A stretch of 64,000 nt of DNA, taken from NCBI GenBank assembly GCA_023630585.1, contig CM042567.1, positions 14,893,501 through 14,957,500 of the forward strand, in the 5' to 3' direction. This DNA is from Cranoglanis bouderius (Eukaryota; Chordata; Actinopteri; Siluriformes; Cranoglanididae). A program made the translations under genes and the position numbers. Below the pieces are notes generated by a model. The model was not told the DNA's origin. It saw nothing but the letters and a program-made list of their open reading frames with translations, and searched no databases. Of the stretch, positions 54,000 to 62,500 are shown piece after piece. The number at the start of each line of letters is the position of its first letter. The first letter of the stretch is position 1.

Positions 54000-55222
54000 T
54001 AATGTACAGATTGAAAGACAGTCATGAAATAAACTCAATGAGTCAAATCACAGCTGGAGCTAAGATGGATTAATTATTATTATTATTATTATTATTTATG
54101 ATGCCACATGCTAACAAACTTTCTGCAACCAGGATATGAGCTGATCTAGAACACACCCTCTTACACTGATATTCATAATCAAATCAATGAAGGAAGCTCA
54201 TACTGAACATCCACGACACATTGAGTACTGTCTGACTCTATAGCAAAAGAGTACTGATTTATAATCTCACTAGAACAGGATGCGCTCCCTTATGAGTCTG
54301 GTTCCTCTTAAAGTTTCTTCCTCATGGCGTCTCAGGGAGGGTGTTGCTTACTCGATTTGGGATCTAACTTGACATCCGGATTTCTGTCAAGCTGCAGTGT
54401 GTTGAAAGCGTTTAATAAACAAAATCCAGTGGCTTCCTAAGTGGAATGGCGAACTCTACCCGAGGGACTGAAGTGAATATAATGATCTTAAGTGAGGGAA
54501 ATGCTGGAGGCGATGTTTGTGTCACATTTTCTTAGTAGACCGAACAAGCTGCTAATAAATTACTAGCTTAGCTCTGACGATAAAACTTAAAAATAAATAA
54601 ATAAATAAATAAAAAATTAAAAACCCACCAATACCTCACGAGTAGTAGTTTTTCCTAATGATTTGAAAGGTAGCCTGCTCAGAAGCAGTTAAACCGCTAG
54701 TTTCGTTTCCGCGGCTTTACAAGCACACCGACATCTCGACTGGAAAAAAAAAAAAAGTTATAAAGTCGCATTTCCTGTGGAACTCAATGTTTGTCGCTAC
54801 GTTTTATTTATATTTCTATGCTTTCTAAGCCCGCACAACCTAGTTAATCGTTCGCTCACGGCTTGACGACTCCAAGCTAGCCAGCTCGGCTAAAGTGAGC
54901 TCTCTCTCCCTCTCTCTCTCCAGCTTCCTTCCTCACAGACAGAATTAGCATGCTAGCACGGGTTAGGATGCTAATGCGGCTAAGCTGGGCCTTAAACAAG
55001 CCGGTATCCACCTTCACCACCCGAGTCAACCCTCTCAAACAAGCGACACAAAAAAAACAAACAAGAGCATATATATATATATATATATTATATGAAAACA
55101 ACAAGCACATGTTACACCTCATGTACACCACATTGAATGAAAGGCAGAGCGCACACGCCCCAAACCAGAGCAACTAGTTAGAACTGTAACACTTCAACTC
55201 ACTACTCCTTGATGATCACCAT
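44133..55222 (-). CDS. pitpnb: Phosphatidylinositol transfer protein beta, complete gene, 11 coding exons
   Basis: The spliced product is 272 aa (human 271). Class I PITPs carry PI and PC between membranes; the beta form acts at Golgi and ER. Coding exons, in order: 55203-55222, 53160-53190, 51314-51459, 50474-50565, 50173-50180, 49903-49977, 49684-49767, 48484-48561, 47432-47542, 47077-47199, 44133-44183. All introns are GT-AG and all phases close. Visible hallmarks are VAEASKNETGGGEGIEVL near residues 25-43, the YTHK inositol-headgroup motif (Thr58, Lys60), HEKAWNAYPYCRT with Cys94, the membrane-docking WW pair at 202-203 (FKWWGLQ) and the C-terminal LFCWIDRW helix segment. The N-terminus is MVIIKEYRVVLPC. 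Residue 262, a PKC-phosphorylated serine in the main mammalian isoform, is Gln. Residues 179-190 (AELIAKTDTPRM) are unusually divergent from human KELANSPDCPQM. The gene lies tail to head with mn1. Confidence 0.97.
44810..44857. repeat. Poly-A tract in pitpnb intron 10
   Basis: About 46 bases, nearly all A with one G. Confidence 0.9.
45768..45791. repeat. ATC trinucleotide repeat
   Basis: About eight ATC units in pitpnb intron 10. Confidence 0.88.
47077..47199 (-). CDS. pitpnb: pitpnb coding exon 10
   Basis: The exon encodes QEKRIFTNFHRQLFCWIDR through QKELEE, the C-terminal helical part. It is 41 codons, with acceptor CTCTCTGCAG and donor GTAAGA. Confidence 0.96.
47432..47542 (-). CDS. pitpnb: pitpnb coding exon 9
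   Basis: The exon encodes AELIAKTDTPRMCAYKL through IEHFIHK, including the Trp202-Trp203 membrane-docking loop. It is 37 codons, phase 0, with donor GTAAAT. Confidence 0.96.
47820..48320 (+). mobile_element. Dispersed fish repeat in pitpnb intron 8
   Basis: GGCACTTTAATAGGAACTTT at the left, CTCATCAACAAGACGTTTCC and CCAGATCAGCAGTTTCTGAA then CATCTGGCACTAACAACCAT inside, match the same family as 56330-56805. The left end is the inverse of that element's right end, suggesting inverted termini. Confidence 0.5.
48484..48561 (-). CDS. pitpnb: pitpnb coding exon 8
   Basis: The exon encodes DYKPDEDPALFHSEKTG through GQNWK. It is 26 codons, phase 0. The donor GTGTGA departs from consensus. Confidence 0.95.
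49684..49767 (-). CDS. pitpnb: pitpnb coding exon 7
   Basis: The exon encodes VHALDPETWKTVEVVHID through SQVEPG. It is 28 codons, phase 0. The acceptor is ATAACTAG and the donor GTGAGT. Confidence 0.96.
49903..49977 (-). CDS. pitpnb: pitpnb coding exon 6
   Basis: The exon encodes NEYMKDDFMIKIETWHKP through MGFTEN. It is 25 codons, phase 0 at both ends. The acceptor is TTTTGCAG and the donor GTAAGT. Confidence 0.96.
50173..50180 (-). CDS. pitpnb: pitpnb 8-nt microexon (Ile-Val-Thr)
   Basis: The exon TTGTGACA is flanked by the acceptor GCTTCAG and the consensus donor GTGAGT. It supplies exactly the bases needed to join ACT A to AAT GAA, giving RT-IVT-NEYM, the sequence conserved in class I PITPs. 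Without it the frame shifts. Confidence 0.92.
50474..50565 (-). CDS. pitpnb: pitpnb coding exon 4
   Basis: The exon encodes SKVPGFVKMIAPEGALVF through HEKAWNAYPYCRT and ends with a single base (A) before GTACGT. That leaves 8 nt missing before the next large exon. Confidence 0.96.
51314..51459 (-). CDS. pitpnb: pitpnb coding exon 3
   Basis: The exon encodes YQVGQLFSVAEAS through THKIYHLK plus AG of Ser66. The acceptor is CCACACAG and the donor GTTGGT (non-consensus but GT). It carries the PI headgroup-contact YTHK motif. Confidence 0.96.
52617..52997 (-). mobile_element. Internally deleted mariner-type element with both terminal inverted repeats
   Basis: The left end CAGGGTGTCCCAAAAGTCTC and the right end (reverse complement CAGAGTGTCCCAAAAGTCTA) form matching TIRs, with TA on the left and CA on the right where the TA target duplication should be. 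The minus strand keeps an N-terminal transposase fragment, with helix-turn-helix sequence such as TKEGHTEIILMAGSGSCRKV and DTVAKLINKFKKTGSVADQP. The DD-D catalytic part is gone, so the copy is dead. It lies in pitpnb intron 2. Confidence 0.85.
53160..53190 (-). CDS. pitpnb: pitpnb coding exon 2 (31 nt)
   Basis: The exon completes Tyr7 and encodes RVVLPCSVEE. The acceptor is TTTTGCACAG and the donor GTGAGT. Only 31 nt, so automatic annotation could miss it. Confidence 0.93.
53308..53527. mobile_element. Foldback (Angel-like) miniature element in pitpnb intron 1
   Basis: The left arm CCCAACCCTGGTCCTGGAG and the right arm (reverse complement CTCCAAAACCTGGTCCTGCA) can pair across about 200 bp, with CCTGATTTAACTAATCAGCTC inside. 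It resembles a widespread fish hairpin repeat. An A run and an 18-G run (about 53468-53499) break the right side. Confidence 0.5.
53944..53992. repeat. TA microsatellite in pitpnb intron 1
   Basis: About 24 TA units after an AAAAT-rich stretch. Confidence 0.93.
54270..54420 (+). repeat. Possible dispersed repeat fragment
   Basis: GGTTCCTCTTAAAGTTTCTT then CCTCATGGCGTCTCAGGGAG is a string I recall as very common in fish genomes. The class is unknown. It lies in pitpnb intron 1. Confidence 0.35.
55203..55222 (-). CDS. pitpnb: pitpnb coding exon 1
   Basis: The exon encodes MVIIKE plus TA of the Tyr codon, followed by the donor GTGAGT. The short first exon matches the family gene structure. The start codon sits 3' of a CpG-containing promoter. 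Confidence 0.93.
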
Positions 55223-55235
55223 CTTCTCGCCACCC

Positions 55236-55316
55236 GTCTGCGCATGCGCCAGGAAGTAAACGTCACCTCTCAGAGCAACAGGCGTCTCTCCGCCTCCCGC
55301 ATCTTGTGATTGGCTG
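55236..55316 (-). promoter_or_regulatory. pitpnb: pitpnb core promoter with NRF-1, ETS, CRE-like and CCAAT motifs
   Basis: Immediately upstream of the start codon are TGCGCATGCGCC (palindromic NRF-1 type, 55239-55250), AGGAAGT (ETS type, 55251-55257), ACGTCAC (CRE half-site-like, 55260-55266) and ATTGGCTGA (inverted CCAAT, about 55309-55317). This is a typical TATA-less housekeeping promoter. Motif matches are seen; function is inferred. Confidence 0.6.
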
Positions 55317-55744
55317 ATCTTCAGCTCCTTTCAGGTTGCTGGAAAACCGTTAATGGATCACAAAAGCACCACAATGTATACCGTGTGTAATTCCATGTGT
55401 TTACTGGCTAATCGGAACCGTTCATGGGAGAATAAAAGGTCAAGTTTTAAATACAGCATGTCCTGAGGTTTTCCCAGGAGATAAAGAAGCACATGTAAGT
55501 TATGCAAAAGGAGATTATGTTCACCGAGCTAAGCCTTCATTCATATCAGAACAGCAATAACTCGATGAGTAGAACAGGGTTGTTGAATTATGGATTCTGA
55601 TTGGTCATAAATTGTTGATTAATTTTCTATAACAACAGCACAGACAATAGTTTGGCTGCAAGGCAAATCACAGGTTTATATTAATACACTTGTTCAAACA
55701 TGTTATCACTTCTGTAGTAACTACTTGTAATGTGGATGCTTATA

Positions 55745-55976
55745 TCCATCCATTTTCTGTACCGCTTATCATACACATGGTCGCAGGGAGCCTGGAGCCT
55801 ATCCGAGGGGACAAGGCGGGGGACACCATGGACAACCCGCAGGGCACAATCACACCCACACACACACCACGGACAATTTAGAGATGCCAATCAGCCTACA
55901 ATGCATGTCTTTGGACTTAGGGAGGAAACTGGTGTACTTGGAGGAAACCCCCAAAAAGGGAAAGAACATGCAAACT

Positions 55977-56009
<33 letters not shown>

Positions 56010-56075
56010 GCAGAGGCAGGAATTGAACCCCCAACCCCAGAGGTGTGAGACAAACATGCTAACCACGTTTGCCTC
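55745..56075 (+). mobile_element. L2/Maui-like non-LTR retrotransposon 3' fragment
   Basis: The familiar fish repeat string is present: CTGTACCGCTTATCATACAC, GGAGCCTGGAGCCTATCC, CAATCAGCCTACAATGCATG, ACATGCAAACTCCACACAC, GGAATTGAACCCCCAACCC. It carries an internal CA expansion (55978-56006). Classification is from memory of fish repeats. The fragment is non-coding. Confidence 0.7.
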
Positions 56076-56077
56076 AC

Positions 56078-56195
56078 CAGCAGAACTGTTCCTTACTGGA
56101 TTTTTTTTCTTTTTTTTTTCTTACCATTTTGTATAAACTCTAGAGACTCTTGTGCATGAAAATCCCAGGAGATCAGCAGCGTCTGTGCCCCCAGA
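56078..56195 (+). repeat. Partial duplicate of the 56.5-kb repeat
   Basis: CAGCAGAACTGTTCCTTACT through AATCCCAGGAGATCAGCAG repeats 56561-56667, including the internal T/C run and TACCATTTTGTATAAAC. A local segmental duplication of about 110 bp, 480 bp apart. Confidence 0.75.
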
Positions 56196-56329
56196 TGCTT
56201 ACATAAACATACTAAAATAAATGTTATGTAATGTGTACTTGTTTATGACAGTGATAAACAGAACTAACTTGTTTCATGGACATTACACAAAATTAAATGT
56301 AACTATAAATTAATACAATGTTTTCCAAT

Positions 56330-56805
56330 CTTCAACTGTCCAGTTTTGGAAAGTCTGTGTCCACCGTAGTCTCAGATTCCTGTATTTGGCTGACAGAAGT
56401 TGAACCTGATGTGACCTTCTCCTGTTGTAGCCCATCTGCCTCAAGATTCAACGTGCTGTGTGTTCTGAGATGCTTTTCTGCTCACCATGGTTGTAAAGAG
56501 TCATTATTTGAGTTATTGCAGCCTACCTCTCTGACCTGTCTTGTCAACAAGGCATTTCCACCAGCAGAACTGTTCCTTACTGGATGTTTTTTTTTTTTCT
56601 TTTCTTTTCTTACCATTTTGTATAAACCCTAGAGACTCTTGTGCATGAGAATCCCAGGAGATCAGCAGTTTCTGAAGTACTTAAACCAGCTCATTTGGCA
56701 ACTGAAGTTAGTGACTCGTATCTACATGATTTTATGCACTGGCTGATTGGATTGGCAGGTGTATAGATATTCCTATTAAAGTGGCCAGTGAGTGTAATTC
56801 TCTAA
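56330..56805 (+). mobile_element. Dispersed fish repeat ending CTATTAAAGTGGCCAGTGAG
   Basis: It shares GTCTTGTCAACAAGGCATTT, GATCAGCAGTTTCTGAA and the terminal AAAGTGGCCAGTGAGTGTA motif with a widespread fish repeat. It is related to 47820-48320. The element class is uncertain; no coding sequence. Confidence 0.55.
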
Positions 56806-57327
56806 TACACAAAAGAGGATGCTAGGTGAAGGCAAATTTCTCCTTTAAATGTGGTAAAGGATTGTGCCAGATAAACTCGTACCAGTGCAACACTCACTTC
56901 CATATCAGTGTAACTGATATGCTGTGAATTATCCATCAACCAAATAATATTACAGTAGGTCAGTGTTGATCCTGTGGTGGTCCTTTTTGTACAGGGTAGA
57001 AGATGGCTGACAAACTGAGCACAGCAACAGATGGACTACATTCAGTAATTGTGGTCCTACACAGTGCACATTGATAAAAAGCTGCAGGGATTTATTTTAT
57101 ACCGCAATTGTAGTTTAAGCCTTTGGCAATATATCTGGTAATGATGCCAAATGGGCATTTGTTTTCTAGTCCAATACGAAGTTTATAAAATAGATGGATG
57201 GTTTATAAAATCTACTAGAACATTTAATACCTTTCTCATTTTAAGAGCATCAACATGAGAATAAGCATGAGCAAAAAAAAAAAAAAAAAAAAAAAATGTA
57301 GAACTCCAAGCAAATAAATTAAACCCT

Positions 57328-57333
57328 TTTATT
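57328..57333 (-). terminator. ttc28: Possible ttc28 polyadenylation signal
   Basis: A minus-strand AATAAA about 0.7 kb past the ttc28 stop codon, inside an AT-rich stretch. Another copy at 57091-57096 is an alternative. Confidence 0.35.
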
Positions 57334-58041
57334 GAGACTTTTTTTTGTTTGTTTTTTTTTACTGAGATATTTCTGGAGGAGAACATATGCAAAATCTTTT
57401 TTTTTTTTTTTTTTTGTTAAAAAGACATCGAATCACTGAAGAGCAAGAGAACCCATGCTTTAATACTGACACTCAATTCACATAGATGTCAGGTCAGATG
57501 CATTTTTCTTTTCACCGTTTCAATAAAAATATGAAAATGTTTGTTCATCTTTTTTTGTGCACATGGTGTGTCTCTTTAATAATATAAAAATGTATAATAC
57601 TGATTGCAAAACACTTGTTTTAATTTACAAAAAAATAACTGTAATAACAATTACAATCCATAATTATAACAATAACAATAATTATATTAAAAATGAAAAC
57701 CAAAAATCAAACGAAACAAACCAGTCAAAGCCATGTGGTCCTTCACTAACACAAACAGCAAGCGTCTTTTGTACTAATACCATTCTGGTATAATCTTTTC
57801 TTTTTTTTTCTGACACGTCAGTTCTCAGGTCAGTCTGCATATATCAATGGTTCTTTTACAGTGTAGGTGGAAGCATAAGGATTATATGCTCTCTGGTCAA
57901 GCTGACACAGTGGACAAAATGAGGCTCGTATCTGGGTCATAACTTTGTGTTATCCTTTCTAGAGTTTCCAACGGAACGGCACGCATCCAAATACTCCACT
58001 CCTACCATTTCAGGAAAGAAATCAAAAGTAGGAGAGAACTT

Positions 58042-59549
58042 CTAGCATTTAGATGAGGGAAAGAATCTCCCAGGGGAAAGAAATTTATACCCGTTCCCTG
58101 TGGGCAGTCTGATGGTATGGGAACCAGGGCTACTCCCTGTGGAAGCCGTGGGAGAGGGGGCAACTCTTTTTGGCTCCATCTTCCGATGGCCATTGGGTGG
58201 GTTTTTAGAGCTGGGCTCCATCGACTGAAGTCCCATGTCTTGAAGTTCATGGCTGGGCAGGTTGTGACCTTTGCCATGGCGGGGGGACAGATTAAGAAGG
58301 CCTAGGACATCCCTTTGGGAGGCACTCAATTTTGCTCCACCATGAAAAGCTCTCATTGGTCCAGACTGCTGCTGCTGAGCGGCACTGGCCCAAAAGGTCT
58401 TTAGATTGTGAATGGCTTGCACTTTCTCATCGATGGCAGCCAGTTTGAGGCGGTCAAGGTCACCCGGGCTGGAACGTGTGGAGCCGGTGGACGAATAGGA
58501 CAGGGCGGGGGAGGGTGCACTACCTGCAGGTGACTGGTGGCCTGAGCTGGGCGAAATGTGCCCACTGTAAGGTGAGCTGGGGTATTTAAGCTTGAACTGG
58601 GCATGAAGGCTGTCGGAAGTGGGTGATGGCTGACTGCTGTCCTTCAGTGATGTCTCTGACATGGCGGGACTGTTATAACCCGAGCTGATCTTCTGGAGCT
58701 TCTGTGATTTGATGCTAGCTCTACTACTGGGTCGACTGAAAGCACTGGTCTCTGAGCAGCGGAAGGCGGAGCCTCCAGTTGGTGTTGGGGCATCACCTGG
58801 CCCTGAAATGCTGCCCCTCTGGAGTGTCTCCACGGCCCGCATGTGGCTCTGTGTCTCCTCTAGGATCTTCTGTGCCAGCTCCTGTGGGTCGAGAGGTGCA
58901 GCAGGTGCAGGTGGGTGCTCCTCCTGCGATTTCACTGTGCTGTCCGTCTCCGTGCTAGACTGATCTGACTCTCCAGTGTCCGAGTTGCCTGCTTTGCCTG
59001 TCTTCTGAAAGGGCGAGTTAGCACTGGGTATTAGGCTAGACGTCTTCACAGGTGATGTTGGGGTGCTGACGCTGCCTCTGGATGACACGGATGCCACGTA
59101 CCCTCTACCAGCTCCACCACGGCCGGTGCCACGCTGATGCCCAGCTGGTCGGGGAAGTGTGTCGCAATGGGTGCCTAGTGGCTCGCTGCTGATGATGCTG
59201 AAGCCTTGGTACTCATCATCATCGTGCCCACGGGCAGCACCATGTGGCGAAGAGCGGCTACGTGGAACAGCCGCGTGACGCTGTGGGGTGAACAGGCTAG
59301 CATGGCGTGGACGCTGTCCGGTGACATCTGATGCTCCATCAGGCCGTGGCAGGAAGCTCATGGATGAGGCAATGGAGCTCAGGCTGTAGACAGAGATGGC
59401 GTCTGATGCCAGGCTGTCAGGGCACGGAGGGGAGAAGGGAGGATTGGTGTAGCCCACAGGCAGCTGCTGGCACACAGACTGAGCTGAAGCCAGAGACTCC
59501 AGGGATGAGGAACTGTCCAGGCTCAGACGCTTGGGAAGCTCAGTGGAAT
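58042..59549 (-). CDS. ttc28: ttc28 terminal coding exon (Ser/Pro-rich tail)
   Basis: A single 1.5-kb exon encodes 501 residues from DSTELPKRLSLDSSSSLES to PGRFFPSSKC-stop. Low-complexity Ser/Pro stretches alternate with blocks that match human TTC28, such as SDAISVYSLSSIASSMSF, LDPQELAQKILEETQSH and FKLKYPSSPYSGHI. The tail is probably disordered and phosphorylated. The acceptor is CTGTTTTATAG. Confidence 0.97.
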
Positions 59550-62500
59550 CTATAAAACAGAAGTAGACATTTCTATTTAGCCATTTGTATGTAATATGCA
59601 ATCAGTGAGACATGTATGCTTTTTATCAGAAGGGTAAATAAGACGATGATGAGTCTTACCAAACAGGGCCAGCAGAGACTGCAGGGCAAAGTGCATTGTG
59701 CGGCGGTTTGCTTGTTTCCCAGTCTTTAGCACTACCTCCTCTTGACCAACCTCACACAGGTCAAATCCTACAAAAGAAAGGCGGAAAGAAAGAGATAAAG
59801 CGTTTGGGAGAAAGACAGTGAGGCTCCACAGTCCATACTTGGAATGCACACACAATACAGAATGAAACCTGATAAAGCTACAACACCATAACCTCACATA
59901 CTTCAGACGGCATGTTGAGTCTGCTTCAGCACTTACCCAGAGCAGCCAAGAATTCATGACAGCCAGGCAGCCTCCAGAGCTGCACGCTGATGGACACCTG
60001 GATAGGGGCCAGTGAGAAATCCTGCTCCTTTTCGCCAGACTGCAGTTGGACCAGTACCTGATGAAGCTGCCGAGAAAGATTTGCAATAAGTGTACATTTA
60101 GAAGAGGTTCTTATTAACCTTAACACAAATGATCAGAAAAGAAAACACACATTTATTGCAGAACTAGCTTTATTATTAGGTATGTTTAGAAAAGCAGGTC
60201 AATTTAGCTGAGTGCGATTACTGAAAGCACTTACCATTCCCACTACATTTTTAACAGCCTTCAAATGGCAGGTTAAGAAAAAGAGAAGAAGACAGGATTT
60301 AATGGCATGTGAAGCAAGCATTAGTAACTGCACAATATGCATGCAGGCCTCTGAAAATATTGCTCAAGGTGCATATAACCATAAAGTTAGCTTTAAATAT
60401 TTGAAGCCATGTATGTAAAGTGCTGTGGTCTGTTGTAATGCCTCACCCTGCTGATGAGCTGCTCCCCGGTCTCAGAAGCTGTAATGAGTTTACACAGGGC
60501 CTGGAGAGCAGGAGGGGGCAGACCTGAGGACACACAGGACCAGAGGGCATTGTGATTTCTGTCATCCCAGTGTCTCTTTCACCACAAAGTATCAGGTGAC
60601 TGGGATCCAAATATCTAAGCATATTCAAGTTGCAATCATATTTCTACATTCAATGTAGAAATATTTCTACATTCAGTGTCTGTCAGTGTTCTGTTTTTAT
60701 GGACATAGAATAAACATTAAAACGACTTAAAATTATTTTCAATTAAGTTTCATATGTCCATGATGTAGCAACGATGTAGTCCATTCATGAGACACTCATT
60801 CATGAGATCTAAAATGTGTATATGTCTAAACAGTGCTTGGGGATTTGTTGTCATTTTTGTTTTACACATTTACTTGCCTTATCTTTAGTGTTCTGAATGC
60901 TTGTCCATTTTTACAGCATCCTCCCTTTTATTACAAAAATAAAAAATAAAAATAAAAATAGTAGTCTCTGGCACAATGTGTGCAGTTTTATAAGGAAATG
61001 AGCTGGTAAGTTTTATTGAGCATCTTGCAGAACCAGACACAGTTCTTCTGGACACTTTGACTTTCGCACTCGCTTCTTATTTCTGCAGCAAAACCCAGCA
61101 GCCTTCATTGTGTTTACTGTCTGAAAAGTGTCTCTTACGTAATATGCTGCTTTCTTTAATGACATACAAACATTTTTCTGTAACATTTAATTTTGTGCTA
61201 GAAAACTAATGTTTGGGAATCTAAAATGTTTTTTGTACTGACTTGATAATGTAGAAGTCATAAAATAAAAAATCTATAACAAAGTTTGTACTAAAAAAAA
61301 ATAGGGTGTCTAAAACTTTTGCACAGTACTGTACCTGCATCAAGGCAGAGGAGAACAGGATTAACATTGAAATTCACATCTCAAAGTGGTTATGCAAGCA
61401 ATGGTTAAAACACGAGCAGTAGTACAACGAAAGTTTGTACCAAAAAAAAAAAAATAGGGTGTCTAAATCTTTTGCACAGTAGTATATATCAGTTTGACTT
61501 GATGTGAGCAGACCTTGGCACATACCTAGTAATTTGTGTGAATTAACATGATTTAAAAACATGCTGTATAATGTATATGGATAGATCATCAGGAAAAAGC
61601 TGTTGCTTGTGGAAGCCATTTTTTTAAATGGGAAGTCGGAGCAAGCTCCACAAGTCAAACTACCTAGCTTTGTTTTTTTCCTGTCATAAAATGACTGACT
61701 GACATGTAAGCTCAGGTTACATAGTGTTTTCAGTTCTGCATAGTGTTTTCAATTCTGTATTAATGACCAGATGGTTGCGAGGTCTAATCTTCGGAATTCC
61801 AGAGAGCCACCGTTGGGCTTTTGAGCAAGGCCCTTAATCAAGTAAAACTGAGATACATTGGATAAAAGTGTGTGCCAAATAAATAAATGTGTGCTGGTGT
61901 GCTGAAGCATAAAAAATCTTTAGTGTATTATTTTAATTTTTAGGCTGTCCTTGGTCTTCACCAAGCACATGAATTATTACTTTTATTTTAAAAAAACAAA
62001 AAAACAATCCCTTGTATTGTGTGTTTTGTTCATGTACTAACCTCCTCCAATAGGGCTTTCGCTTGATGTATTCTTAGTCCCTGATCTAGTCAACTACCAT
62101 GCCATTTTTTGATAAAGACTACAATGCACTTCTGTAAGTCACTTTGGATAAGGACGTCTGCTAAATGCTGCAAACGTAAATGTAATTGTAGTTTAGTAGT
62201 TATTAAAGTATATGATGGACTGGTGTACCTAGCAGAGACTGCAGGGTGGCGCTGCATTGTTGGAGTCGGTCTCCTGGATCTGCCATGGGGAAGAAAACGG
62301 CAGCGGGGAGGCCGGCACCGCCCGAATCCAACCTAAAGCCCACAGCACTGAGCAGAGCCTGCCAGCCTGGGACGCCCCCCACTTTGTTCTCCACGCTCTG
62401 CTGAGAAGTGTACATGGAGTTCCGCTGACCGCTCTGAATACGCTGCAGTGATTTCTCGACCTGGGGATGAAGAGAGACCGGTAAATTCAACATGGTCACT

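Larger units (their letters stand above)
55330..57327. other. Intergenic region between pitpnb and ttc28
   Basis: About 2 kb separates the pitpnb promoter from the ttc28 3' end. It is mostly filled by the L2-like fragment and two related repeats; the remainder is AT-rich with no gene seen. Confidence 0.6.

Noticed and set aside
55681..56077. Frames within the repeat at 55.7-56.1 kb
   Set aside because: They fall inside a non-coding L2-like 3' fragment and a CA expansion.
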